Part shown: positions 1-11,194 of the stretch, piece by piece
Layout of the letters: each line of letters begins with the position of its first letter
Position numbering within the stretch: position 1 is the stretch's first letter
Source of the DNA: Megachile rotundata
Taxonomy: Eukaryota; Arthropoda; Insecta; Hymenoptera; Megachilidae
NCBI RefSeq assembly: GCF_050947335.1
Contig: NC_134983.1
Location: 7,440,001 to 7,504,000, forward strand
DNA: 64,000 nt
Direction of reading: 5' to 3'
Translations under genes and position numbers: made by a program
The notes under the pieces: model-generated
Seen by the model: only the letters and a program-made list of their open reading frames with translations
The model's database searches: none
Told to the model about the DNA's origin: nothing

Positions 1-660
1 TTATAGTATCGTTAAAAATTTGAATATAAAATAAAATGTCTGAACCGGTCGTCCGAAAGTGACAAAAAAGAACGGGAAATAAAAACATGAGCCTAACCGT
101 AGTAGGCAGAGGTGTAAGATATTCCGGACGGAGGTACTGATTCGCGCTGGAAGTCAGCATCGTAAAGAAAAATGTTCGCCCTGTTCCTTCTGCGCCAACT
201 TCCCTCGTAACAGATAACACTGTGATCACTCGCGACAACAGATCACCGAGGACTGACAAATGTAACCTCGACAGATCGGAGCAAACACTGTCGTGCTATT
301 TCTTTTATATCCGTCGTGGTGAAACAGCGAAGACGCACAGATGAGAAGCCATTTAGCTTCTAACGACGTATTCCTTGCGCGCACACACAATTCCCTTCCG
401 ATGGACAAAAGGCACACACGTACGCACACACGCGGATACAAAGGAAAATGAACAAAAAGGAGATAGACACGGTACGCGGTGCGATATCCGCGACATTCAC
501 CTAACACGACCGGCTTCGAATCACGACTAAAGCCACTTCGTGTACTCATCTGTCGACCGAGCCTTCCCGTTATCCCCACCACGCTATTGACGAGCATTCA
601 GCTGACTTACCCTGCCACACCATGCTCCCTCGGAGAAGCTTACCCCATCGCTGCTCAGTC
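1..660. other. Mixed-composition non-coding block with CA/CG-type microsatellite
   Basis: The block is richer in G+C and CpG than the following kilobase. A degenerate CA/CG dinucleotide stretch lies at about 378-436 (CGCGCACACACA and related). Short reading frames on both strands overlap one another and show no recognisable domain. It could be an edge of a regulatory island or a non-coding exon; nothing in the sequence decides this. Confidence 0.4.
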
Positions 661-662
661 GG

Positions 663-826
663 TATAGTCGGTTCAGAGGTTATACGGTCACCTCTCGATA
701 TAAGAGAACTTGGGTCTGAACTTTTATTTATATAGATCTTACATTCATTGATGTCGATATAGTCGGTTCAGAGGTTGTACGATCACCTCTCGATATAAGA
801 GAACTTGGGCCTGAACTTTTGTTTGT
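663..826. repeat. Direct repeat, two copies at 95-bp spacing
   Basis: A unit of about 69 bp at 663-730 recurs at 758-826 with few differences. Both copies contain GTCGGTTCAGAGGTT, then CACCTCTCGATATAAGAG and a GGYCTGAACTTTT tail. Inside each unit GAGGT and ACCTC can pair across a 9-nt loop, giving a small dyad. The function is unknown. It may be two monomers of a dispersed satellite or a local duplication. Confidence 0.8.
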
Positions 827-839
827 ATTTATTGATATG

Positions 840-1910
840 TCGAACGTAGAAAAGGATAGCGAGCGAAGAAACGTCCGGAGGACCGAACATAAACATATTG
901 GTGGCACAATACTAATGCAAGAATACTTTTTTTATTTTTTACTTGCATAAACTTATAAACTTTTAACCGCATATTATTATATTTTCCTAGATATTAGGGA
1001 ATATATTGACTTGTAATTTCAAGTGTTTCGCTTATATCGAGGTCTTACTGTAGTGATGTCCGCATACATATATGGCACCATTGTTAACAGCGTATATGGT
1101 CATATATCCGAAGAGAATTGACGTTACCTAACTCTACATTTTTTACATGTTAATAATTAATTAACATAACTGTAAAAAATCCTGAATAATTCGCAACTAT
1201 ACTTGGATGAAAAATGATTATTCAAACTTGACACAAAATTGTGTAATTTTATGATGTTGCTAAAATAAATCTGAAGTACATATAAAATGAATTGTATAAA
1301 TAATTTTTATAGCTTATTGTAGTAAAAGATAACTTTATTGTGTATTATATTCCTTGATTTTTCGATACATTTTAATTTATTTATTGCTAGTTTTATTTTA
1401 TCCGTTGTTATTGAGTTAGGGATTTATAATGTACATATATGTTATACTATTGACATTTTAACGTTGTTAAATTATTTCAAACGATGAGTTAAGGTAATAT
1501 AAATACAGATGGAACAATAACTATGATCTGAATTATTACATCGTTGGCTTAGTACATAAATACATCCATATAAAGTATTTAAAAAAAAGAATTTGAAGAT
1601 TCAATAATACTTTATATTAAATAAATGTTTATAGCATCGTATTTATTATCTTGCAAATTTTTGAAACAATTGTTCGTTTTTCCACTTCGCAAACAAGCGA
1701 CAATTTATTTTTTCCCACTTCACGCTGAATATTACGTAAACACATTTGCTTGATTTACGAAATGAAAGTTTCGATTAAAACGCGCTATACTATTTCAACG
1801 AAAAGCAATTATAGATTAAAAAAAGCGTAGAATACAAGTACTGCAATCGCTGTGAATATGTTAACAATCTCGTTCAGTTTAAATCAGAGTTTAGTGAAAA
1901 CAGGCTACAA
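840..1910. other. AT-rich stretch without recognisable feature
   Basis: Mostly A+T with homopolymer runs. No gene, repeat array or transposon end was seen. Confidence 0.5.
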
Positions 1911-2470
1911 ATTACCTCAGCTATTCCCATTTTATCTTCTTGGTAGAAAAGGTAGCCGAGTAGTTGTTAGATACGAGCAGTTTCCACGGAAGAGCATTAG
2001 CGGCGTTATTAGCGCTAGTTAGAGGATACGCTTTGGTGAGAGATGAGAGCGCTGTATAATTATCCCAGCCTTCCCTTCTGTCTATGTGGACGAGGACAAC
2101 ATGTTTATGTGGCGCCGACCAAAGAAACACTCACAGCTCTCTACTTCCACCATTCATGATATGTGCTAGACGAGCCGACGATGACGCGTCTTTGCCAGTA
2201 TATGACTCGGAACGAGTGATCGGTAATTTATAATTCCTAACTAGCGACTTTCCATGCTACCTAAGTACCTGCTTATTTCTCTCGTCGTTTACATCCGAAA
2301 CCTTTAACTCTGGAAAGCCAGCGCTTTAGATAGCCGAAAGCAATAAAACCAGGAGACGATTAAATTTTCTAAATTAACGTCGCGCTACGGCTAGCGGTAA
2401 ACTAAGTTTAGGACCTGAGTGAACTAAAATGAATGTCGACTCTTTCGGATTTATAACCCATTATTTTGTC
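1911..2470. other. Non-coding block of higher complexity
   Basis: Unique sequence with CpG dinucleotides (for example GACGATGACGCG near 2,180), sitting between AT-rich stretches. The only reading frames are under 70 codons and unrecognised. Candidate regulatory sequence by composition only. Confidence 0.3.
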
Positions 2471-2536
2471 TTCGATATCGATCAATATGATCTTCAAAGT
2501 TTAGTTTGTTTTAGATGTAGTACTATAGAATGTTGT

Positions 2537-2757
2537 GTAAATAGTGGTACAATTATTGTACATACAATATACAACAACAAATAGTGGAACAATTATTGTA
2601 CATACAATATACAACAACAAGTAGTGATGCAAATATTGTTATACAATATACAACAACAAATAGTGATCAAATATTGTACATACAACGTACAGCAACCAAA
2701 AGTGGTACAATTATTGTACATGCAATATGCAACAACAAATAGTGATATAATGGTATG
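2537..2757. repeat. About 40-bp minisatellite, 5-6 copies
   Basis: Units begin AATAGTGGWACAATTATTG and end ACAATATACAACAACA, with starts near 2,537, 2,580, 2,620, 2,659, 2,697 and 2,737. Each well-preserved unit contains the dyad ATTGTA-CA-TACAAT. Two overlapping minus-strand reading frames (66-74 codons) here are products of the repeat and are not genes. Confidence 0.85.
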
Positions 2758-2759
2758 AG

Positions 2760-3766
2760 AAAATAAGTTGAAAATGTACAATAAAATTTGTTCATGTAAA
2801 AATTTGTTGTCAACCAATTGGTTTTAATTAAACTTCTTCGTAATTCTTCAATTTTACAATATTGCAACTGTATACCATTGTTATTTTTAATATCTCAAAG
2901 AATATCTTTGTTTAAAAATTTTGTAAAGAATCTAAAAAAATGTAATCAAAAAAGTAAATAAACATTCATTAAACTTTGGAAAATAATAAAATGTAAAACG
3001 CATAAAGTATTTATTAATTTGTCTTCTTCGTTGAGCAAAATTATATGTATGACCACGCGAGCGCCATTTTCTGCGGTATTCGTGACGGAATAAAAAGAGT
3101 AAGAGTCTGCAAAAACCTGTTGTGCTATCTGAATCATGTCACTGTCAATGTTTATAAATTCTAACATGGACAGGAACAATCAGTAACGGAATGGCACGTC
3201 AACCAAGTCATATTCAGTCGTACGCATTTCTGACAAATTTTCAAAATCGATTTTCTTGAAAATAAAACGTCAGGCAAGAAAATTTCATATGACATTTTTT
3301 CTTTGTTTTTTTTCATATGCAATTTTTGTTTCATTTTGTATATTACGACTTGACTTTGCAATTACGTGCTTGAAAATATATGTATGTGTAGATACATATG
3401 TACATATATTAATTAAAATAATAACTTTGCGCATATGTAACATTCTATAATGATGCAAGGTTATTGAAAAAGCTATTGCTGTTTTAAATATTTAAAAACA
3501 TGTAAATTGCACTAAATGATAAGCTATGTACGCTTGTTTTTCTTGTTGTTTGAGCAAGAAAAGTGTTTTCACATTTTTCTATCAGGTTATTCAGTAAAAG
3601 AAGTAAAGGTCGCGATGTTTTAACAAATGTTATTTTATACATTCAGTTTATCTTGGTAAGTTTATCTAAAATAATTTATTATTATTTCACCACCTAATAA
3701 CAAGATTTTTACCACTGTTGAAAAAGATTAAAATTAAAGAATTTTGAAAAAGATTTTAAAGAAAGT
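2760..3766. other. AT-rich stretch without recognisable feature
   Basis: Unique AT-rich DNA. Short reading frames on both strands around 2,946-3,450 overlap each other and resemble no family. Confidence 0.45.
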
Positions 3767-3768
3767 TA

Positions 3769-4040
3769 CAGTGGTGGACAAAAACATTGACATACTCTGT
3801 AAAATAGACCTTCTCCAATTTTTTAGTATCAATATATCTTATTTAAATATACTAAAAGAATTTTGTATGTTACCACTATAGGTTCATGTGAAAAAGTTAT
3901 AACAATCAATCACTATACTTTTCGCTAATTCGACTAACTTCAAATATACGAAAACATATCACTCATAAAATTACTCTATCTATTTTTTCAATCAAACTGA
4001 TGTCTTTAAAATAATTATAAAAGCCTTATTCTGTATTCAG
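3769..4040 (+). mobile_element. Possible Tc1-like transposon end (degenerate)
   Basis: CAGTGGTGGACAAAAACATTG starts directly after a TA dinucleotide at 3,767-3,768. A CAGT start, a GGACAAAA motif and a TA target site are typical of Tc1/mariner terminal repeats. About 270 bp of AT-rich sequence follow without transposase coding. I found no matching inverted end downstream, so the right boundary is arbitrary and this is probably a truncated or internally deleted relic. Confidence 0.4.
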
Positions 4041-5490
4041 GGTTGAACAAGCTATAAAATACAAAGAATTACAATAACACCTCCAATTAGATTACTGAAA
4101 TAATATTTTACGAAATGTGGCTTCATATAAACATTAATTTTTAAAAGAAAAGTAATTTCATCCAAATTACAGTTCTTTTTATTTCTACTCCTCAATTAAA
4201 TCGCGACACCCTATATTAAACTCAGAATTGTCGAGAAATCACATTTGAAGCGGCAGATTAAATTAACTGAGTTAATAACACACAATTCCGTGATCAATAC
4301 GAATTATGTAAATCAATTTGTCTGCATTGCACGTGTACGTGCGGTGCAATCATATAATTCTGTGAATAGTAATGAAGGGAATTGTAACACTCGAATTTCC
4401 ATGAAACAATTGATATGCATTTCGATATAGCACGAAACCCATCCATGTATGCGAACGTATCCCATTGCCATTACCACTTCAATCTATTTCAGCCAAATTC
4501 ATTAATCACTACAATATGCATTCGACCTGGTGTTACGTATGCATTTAAAACATATCCGGTATATTTATCCTACAAGCAATCTCTCATACGTATATGTAAC
4601 ACTTCGAATCTATCCTTTTCTTGCCTATTCGTTTTACGTAATGTTAATACGAAAATATTATACACATCGTTGAAGAAAGTTTCGTTTATCGCAACCTATA
4701 AATCTTCAATCAAACTGTCACTTATAGGGTGAAAGTTTAATAAATTAACATTAGTTCTACTTTTTCGTTGAGTATAATGAAGTATACAACACGCGAACAA
4801 GTTTATTTATTCACGTTTTTATATATATTTCAATTTTTACATAACTCGATATTAATTTAACTTTGCATAACACGTTCAGTTTACAGATTGATTTACTTGT
4901 TTTGAAATCGCCTGTTATGTGATGAAAATAAGATTTAAAAAAGTGAGGGTGAATCGCAATTTGTGGTCATGCGAAACTTATTAACGTTTATCGGATTTTT
5001 TGTGGCAAGTGTTCCTTAAAAATGGAAATAGATTTTCAGGCTATGTGTGCGTCGATATTAGCATCGATTATAGTAATTTAGAACTTCAGCACCGTAAATT
5101 TCAAAGTACGTAAATTGATTAATCGCCAAGAAATTTCGAATGATGGAGAATCTATGAAAATCACGAACTATCATCCCCATATATTTTGTCGTTAAAGAGG
5201 ATACTTATCCAAAGTTATTTCTAAGAATAGGTTCTGGTCGTTGTGGCGGTGATTTCTCACATGTCTCCGCAGGAAACTAGTCGAGAGTAGATAATCATCC
5301 TCCGCTCACCGCACATCGATCAGCTGAAGCGTAAACACGATTAGTATAACGTACAGCTAATCAACTAATCCCGCCACGTCGTCGATGAGCACGATTCGTC
5401 CCGTAGGATTGCTTCCTGCTTACTGCTCTTCGTTACTTGTTAAACTCTATTTTCAGACATTTTATGCGAATCAGAAAATTCATAGTTATC
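4041..5490. other. AT-rich stretch with a short GC-richer patch
   Basis: No feature is seen in most of the stretch. A patch at about 5,230-5,450 is more complex and CpG-bearing (CCCGCCACGTCGTCGATGAG). The reading frame at 4,415-4,732 (105 codons, plus strand) has no recognisable motif and AT-driven composition; it is probably chance. Confidence 0.4.
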
Positions 5491-5886
5491 TCATCATTTA
5501 GGTAGCCTAACTATAATATCTTATTCGAGAGATGTTAAAATGGTTTAATACTATTTTTTCAAAAATTAAGGTGACGTTGAAAAATATTTTATTGATCTGA
5601 TCATTCAGGTAGCTTAACTATAGTGTCTTATTATACGAGGGATGTTAAAGTCGCTTAATACGATTTTTTCAAAAATTAAGGTGACGTTGAAAAATATTTT
5701 ATTGATCTGATCATTCAGGTAGCTCAACTATAGTGTCTTATTATACGAGGGATGTTAAAGACGCTTAATACAATTTTTTCAAAAATTAAGGTGACGTTGA
5801 AAAATATTTTATTGATCTGATCATTCAGGTAGCTCAACTATAGTGTCTTATTGTTCAAGGGATGTTAAAGTCGCTTAATACAATTT
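5491..5886. repeat. 110-bp tandem repeat, about 3.6 copies
   Basis: The landmark TCATTCAGGTAGC recurs at 5,601, 5,711 and 5,821, exactly 110 bp apart. A diverged first copy (TCATTTAGGTAGCC) starts at 5,494. Each unit carries GAGATGTTAAA or GGGATGTTAAA, then TTTTTTCAAAAATTAAGG and GTGACGTTGAAAAATATTT. The inner units are nearly identical, the first is more diverged and the last is cut short. No coding potential or transposon end was seen. Confidence 0.9.
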
Positions 5887-5889
5887 AAA

Positions 5890-7009
5890 ATAAAATCAAA
5901 GTGGTGTTCAAAAATAATAAAGAAAGTAAACTAGATAAGGTTATTTGTGCAAGATACAAACTTCATATTAATAGAAAAAAATCACCTATACTGAATAATT
6001 AATAATTCCTTCCATTGCACATACTGTATAACAAATAGCTTCCGTTTAATTATTTTTACTTTAAAAGTTTTTTAAAGTTTTCACTTCAGTTACAAGGTAA
6101 AAGCTTTCTTCCTAAGCTGAAGTCTCTTATGTAGAGGTCTTCATATCAGACTTCTCCATTCTGACCTATGTATATTGCTGATCTTAGAATGCAGGGTTGC
6201 GCGTAAAACTGAGAATAAGGCTTAAGTTTAAAAAAAGACGAAGAAAAAGTTTGTCCCCCACTATCTTTCCTCCCTTTTCTGTTCCGACTCTTTTTTTCCT
6301 CTTTTATGCTCCAGAAACGAGCACGTTATTTATGGCTAGTATGTTGCAACTCCGCTTGCGCATTCTGTGTAAGGGCTGTACGAAATCGACAGCTGTCACC
6401 TCGTTCGGCAGCTTCGTATATCCATCTTTCTTCCATATTACACGCCTCTTTCTTTCCTTTCGTCTTTATCATCTGACATGTTAGATTCTACTGTATCATT
6501 TTTCTTTATACCATTTAAATTTCTCTTATCGATGTATCTACATATGACACTTTACATACTGAATTACAAGCAATTAGTCGAAGTCGCGGTTCAACACGAC
6601 GCTGAACCAAGATGGTTCTCTGGTTTCTTATTTTAAATTACAGAAGATGTACTTTTACATAATTGATTCTGATTTTTAACGAGATGAAGAGTTAATGTAA
6701 GCAGACCTCTTGTTTTTATTTTATTTTAGTCATTATTTACTGATGTATTTACTTATTTGTTCACTTGTTAATTTACTTATTTATTTACTGATTTATTGTT
6801 CACTACTTATTTCTTATGTATTTATTTTTTATTCTGTATTTATTTATTATTCATCATGTATGTATTTATCTTTCATTACTTATTTGTTTGTCGTTCGTTA
6901 GTTAACTTTCCATTATTTCCGTTGCTTTCTGGAATTTTGATCAGCGACTATTTAGATCAGATATGTATTATAATTTAACAGAGATGCGATAGCAAGATGT
7001 ATGAAAGAT
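5890..7009. other. AT-rich stretch including TTTA-type low-complexity sequence
   Basis: About 6,705-6,905 is a degenerate run of TTAT, TTTA and TTACTTAT words. Its two overlapping plus-strand reading frames (Leu, Ile, Tyr and Phe only) are compositional artefacts. A patch at 6,260-6,430 is pyrimidine-rich and slightly more complex. No gene is recognised. Confidence 0.5.
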
Positions 7010-7690
7010 ATATTACAGCAAGGGGGCGAAAGTAGGGTCATACTTCGCCGGAAAAATTCAATCCATCCAAAGCTGCACTTCCTATGCGCTAACATAATCC
7101 AACCCCAAATCGTCCGTGTTTTTATCCCCGTATTAAAATCGCGTGCTGCGCGTCTAGTGACCTCTATACATACTTAGAATCACGCACGTGTGTCGGTGCA
7201 AAAGGCGTTATTTATGTTCTCTTTGTCGGGCCATCGATAACCGCTGTAGAGAACTGTGGCGTGGCATAACGTAGCGTGGCCTAGTGCAGACTCTGTCGGT
7301 GTATACGCACATAAATAATGCGAGCGCAATTTCCCATGTAATTGATGGGGTACCCCTACCCTACCTTTCTACCTTCCATTCTCTTCCCTTCCCTTTCCAG
7401 AATGGTGAGTGAACTGAGCTCTGGATGTTAGCCACAGAGCACCCCGTGGGGCGTAAACTCGACAATGCCTTCGTCACGCCGCGCATTGTTTGCCACCGGC
7501 GAGAGTTCACTCTCGGGCTTGATTTACTGTACCGAGTTCTCTCACAAGTCTACGGACGGCTCCAAGCCACGCAAAGAGCGTGTACCAAAATTTTCATCGA
7601 AAGATTGTCGCTCCTCTGTCATCCTGTTTCCACGCCGTTTCCTACGGACTTCTCACTTTCAAAGATGCCTCTATGTACTTGCCGACGGTT
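7010..7690. other. CpG-bearing island, possible regulatory or non-coding exon region
   Basis: The composition changes sharply from the AT-rich flanks, with frequent CG dinucleotides and mixed-base sequence. A long pyrimidine tract with a splice-acceptor-like end lies inside. Two overlapping reading frames (7,425-7,829 and 7,465-7,692) are open in different frames, which argues against either being a real exon. Neither resembles a known protein. Confidence 0.4.
7352..7410 (+). promoter_or_regulatory. Splice-acceptor-like polypyrimidine tract plus adjacent donor-like GTGAGT
   Basis: An almost uninterrupted C/T tract covers about 7,352-7,398 and ends in CCAG at 7,400. Four bases later GTGAGT (7,405-7,410) matches a strong donor consensus. 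If both were used together the exon would be only 4 nt, so at most one is likely to function. There is no supporting reading frame. Confidence 0.3.
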
Positions 7691-9150
7691 GATGACTCTT
7701 TATTCTCCTTATCACCATTTTCACTCTGATGTCAAACTCACATACAGTATCAAAGAGTCTGTGAAACAAATGAGGTTTATCAACGTTTCAAAAGAAGTCT
7801 TTTATGTATATTTCACTAATTTTACCTAAAACATATTGACCATGAAGTAATTGAAAATTCGACTAACTAATATGGTATATGAACTTATGAAAATTGTTGA
7901 TATTATCAGACAAGTAGGTAATCAACAACAAAATTTGATAGCAGAGAAATTAGACAAGTTATACAAATTTTTCAGTAGCTTGAAATCCTTGCTGGAATTT
8001 ATTTTATTGATGTGTACAACTTTTTGCACTAGTGGTACTTTTCATACAAATAGTAAACCTTCATGTAATAATCTCAGCTCGTGTAAAGCCTCATTAGTTT
8101 GTCTATTTGCAGTGTTTTTAAAATACATTATACACGATTTAAATTTCATTGTATTGCACTAATCAATTTTATTTATGATTTCGCGATACAATAAATACCA
8201 TCTCATCGCGATATATTAATTTTGTTGTACCTATCTGAACTAACAAGTTTCTGCTAATGATTCGAAACATTGCAGTGGTACACAATTATAAGAACCTCGA
8301 TATGGTTCATCGTTTTCAGCTCATTAAAGTGTTTCTTTATTTTATGAACAGTAAAACTTCCTTTCTAAACAAAAGATTGATGAAAGAAAATGTTATATTT
8401 GAGGCATTGTTCGAGGTGGCAACGTTTCTTAAAAAATTTGCATCGATTGTATACGTGACTTTTTGTTACGTATACCAACAGAAGAATTGAATTTCAGTTT
8501 CAAGCCGTATGATTTTCTATTCACTTTTGCACTCGGTTCCCCTTTCATTGTCTCCTTCCTGTTACCCTTCGTAGCGTGCGCAATCCTGTGGGACATTTTT
8601 TATTCACCACAAGTTCATGATCAATGCTTTCGCCGAGTAATATATACCCGTTGACAACGTGCCATCAATTTTCCAAACCGTGTCATAAATTACATCGTAC
8701 AAGAAAGCAATATGGTGCATGAAAAGAGTTAAAATTTCCATAGACGGTCTAGAATTCTATTTTTTGTTACCACAATTTCATCGTTTGTCAACCTGTTTTA
8801 CGTTGAAATATCGTTCGCATACAATGAGAAGTGATTTCCTTTGACGCGTGAATTATTTTGCGCGGTGCGAATAAATGATAGGTGCAATTCGCGTTAACTT
8901 CGATTCTTTGCAATCCAATGTAAAACGTGACTAGTTATACGTAAGCATGCGTTGAAGTGTTCAGTGACAAATGTTAAGAAGCAAAGAGGTTATGTAGCAA
9001 TTTTATAGAATACTAGATTGATTATAAATGTTAATGATTGTATAAAATATAAATAGTATATCTTATTTTGAAGGAAAACATCTGTAGGTTTCCTGTTGGT
9101 TAATTTTTGAAATTTATAAAGCATCAAGTGTGGAAATGTGAAGAGTTGAA
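7691..9150. other. AT-rich stretch without recognisable feature
   Basis: Unique AT-rich DNA. Reading frames at 7,851-8,162, 8,257-8,490 and 8,463-8,654 are short, have no recognisable domains and look accidental. Confidence 0.45.
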
Positions 9151-10000
9151 GATTTGGGAATTTAAGATTTTATGAATTTGTGAATTTAGAATTTTAGAGC
9201 CTTGAGGATTTTGGAATTTAGGAGGATTTAGGAATTTTAGTACTTTGAGAGTTTTGGAATTCTGGAATTTTGGAATTTTGGAATTTTAGGATTCAGGAAT
9301 TTTAGTTCTTTGAGAATTATGGAATTTTAGTGCTTTGAGAATTTTGGAATTTGGGAATTTGAGAATGTGGGAATTTGGGAATGTGGGAATTTGAGAATTT
9401 GAGAATTTGAGAATTTGGAAGCTTTGGAATTTGGGAATTTGGGAATTTGGGAATTTTGGGAATTTAGGAATTTTGGAATTCTGGAATTTTGGAATTCTGG
9501 AATTTTGGAATTCTGGAATTTGGGAATTTGAGAATTTGGGAATTTAGGAATTTAGGAATTTAGGAATTTGGGAATTTGGGAATTTGAGAATGTGGGAATT
9601 TGGGAATGTGGGAATTTGAGAATTTGAGAATTTGAGAATTTGGAAGCTTTGGAATTTGGGAATTTGGGAATTTGGGAATTTGGGAATTTGGGAATTTTGG
9701 GAATTTAGGAATTTTGGAATTCTGGAATTTGGGAATTTGAGAATTTGGGAATTTGAGAATTTGGGAATTTAGGAATTTAGGAATTTGGAAATTTGGGAAT
9801 TTGGGAATTTGGGAATTTGGGAATTTGGGAATTTGGGAATTTGGAAATGTGGGAATGTGGGAATGTGGGAATGTGGGAATGTGGGAATTTGAGAATTTGA
9901 GAATTTGAGAATTTGAGAATTTGAGAATTTGAGAATTTAAGAATTTGAAAATTTGGAATCTTTGGAATTTGGGAATTTGAGAATTTAGAAATTTTGGAAT
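9151..10000 (+). repeat. 8-bp minisatellite, unit GGGAATTT/GAGAATTT, purine-rich on plus strand
   Basis: The array is built from 8-mers such as GGGAATTT, GAGAATTT and GTGGGAAT. A higher-order block including GGAAGCTTTGG recurs at 9,417 and 9,642 (about 225 bp), and a variant with GGAATCTTTGG occurs near 9,953. The edges are more degenerate than the centre. No transposon ends abut it directly. Confidence 0.95.
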
Positions 10001-11194
10001 TCTGGAATTTAAGGATATAAGAACATTGAAATATTGTAATTTAAGGATATAAGAATAGATACTTAAAAATCTTCAAATCCAAATCTTAAGAAATTTAAAC
10101 ATTAACTTGAAAGCTTAGAAATGTTGAAATTTCAAGTATAAATATCTTTTAACTCCGAAGCAAGCTCTCTTCTTCAAAATTATCTCTATACAAAAAAACC
10201 TACATTGCACTCAAGTATACTTTTCATCGATAAACGCATTATTTTTTATTTATTCACATAATGCGTATACCAGAAATAAAGTTTCGTACGTCTCGTTTTA
10301 AACTGTTTATAATTCATAAGCAACTGGCAGGCCATATATCACTTGGCCATGTTCCTTCGAATTGGCGATAAATCGAAATATGGAACGTGTTGTTCCGACT
10401 TCTGTACATGCGGATATGCGTTATCCTGTTACGTCATCTTGGCGATCGAATCAGACGTCAAGTCGGTCCAGAATGGCAGACTAGATTAGGAAGGGTTAAC
10501 CAACGTACCGGTGATTTAAATCAATGATGGCGGCGCATCTGCTGGCAGAGATTAATGATTAGACGGACGGGAATGAAGCCTGAAACTCGCCGCTTTCAGA
10601 GATCGGACAGATTAGAAACTAATTTAACGAGCTGCTTTCATCGTGCAATCCAATATCCGTCTAGGTACCCTTGCTACATCTACTGGGTGTAACTTGGTAT
10701 GTGGGAAACATTTTGTGCCAAGAATGAATTCGTTAACGAATCATAAAATAATGACATTAAAGAAATACCCCTTAATGTTTACCAGTTTAAGAATAATTTT
10801 GTATGCATAATCGAACATTATTTATGTGTCTAATTAATAGAGTGTGAATCTTTAGATATGGACAAGTTGTGTGGTTCGGTGACCGTTCGATAAGTAGACG
10901 TCAAGTAAGGAAAGGTTGCCACACACGCGCATGCGTAATCGTAAAATCTTTCAAAAATAAATGTGTGTTCATGAAATTAGATCACTTCTAGTAAAAAATA
11001 AAGACACAGGAAAAATAGAGATTCGAGACTTTACAGTATGAAATATTGAAAAGAATTATATACATGTTGCATTAAGTGATAATATTCAATGTTGAATTTT
11101 AACTACCTCAAAAGTATTTAAATACTTTAGTATCTTCAGAAGTATCTTTATTGTACGATTGATCTTTAAAAAACCATTTAAAATTCTAATTTTA
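10001..11194. other. Spacer between two minisatellites, with an island at about 10,320-10,680
   Basis: The middle is mixed-base and CpG-bearing, with E-box-like CATCTG and homeodomain-like ATTAATGATTAG near 10,540-10,560. That makes it a plausible enhancer, which is inference. TACTGGGTGTAAC near 10,682 resembles the terminus motif TACAGGGTG seen elsewhere. The rest is AT-rich and featureless. Confidence 0.35.
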
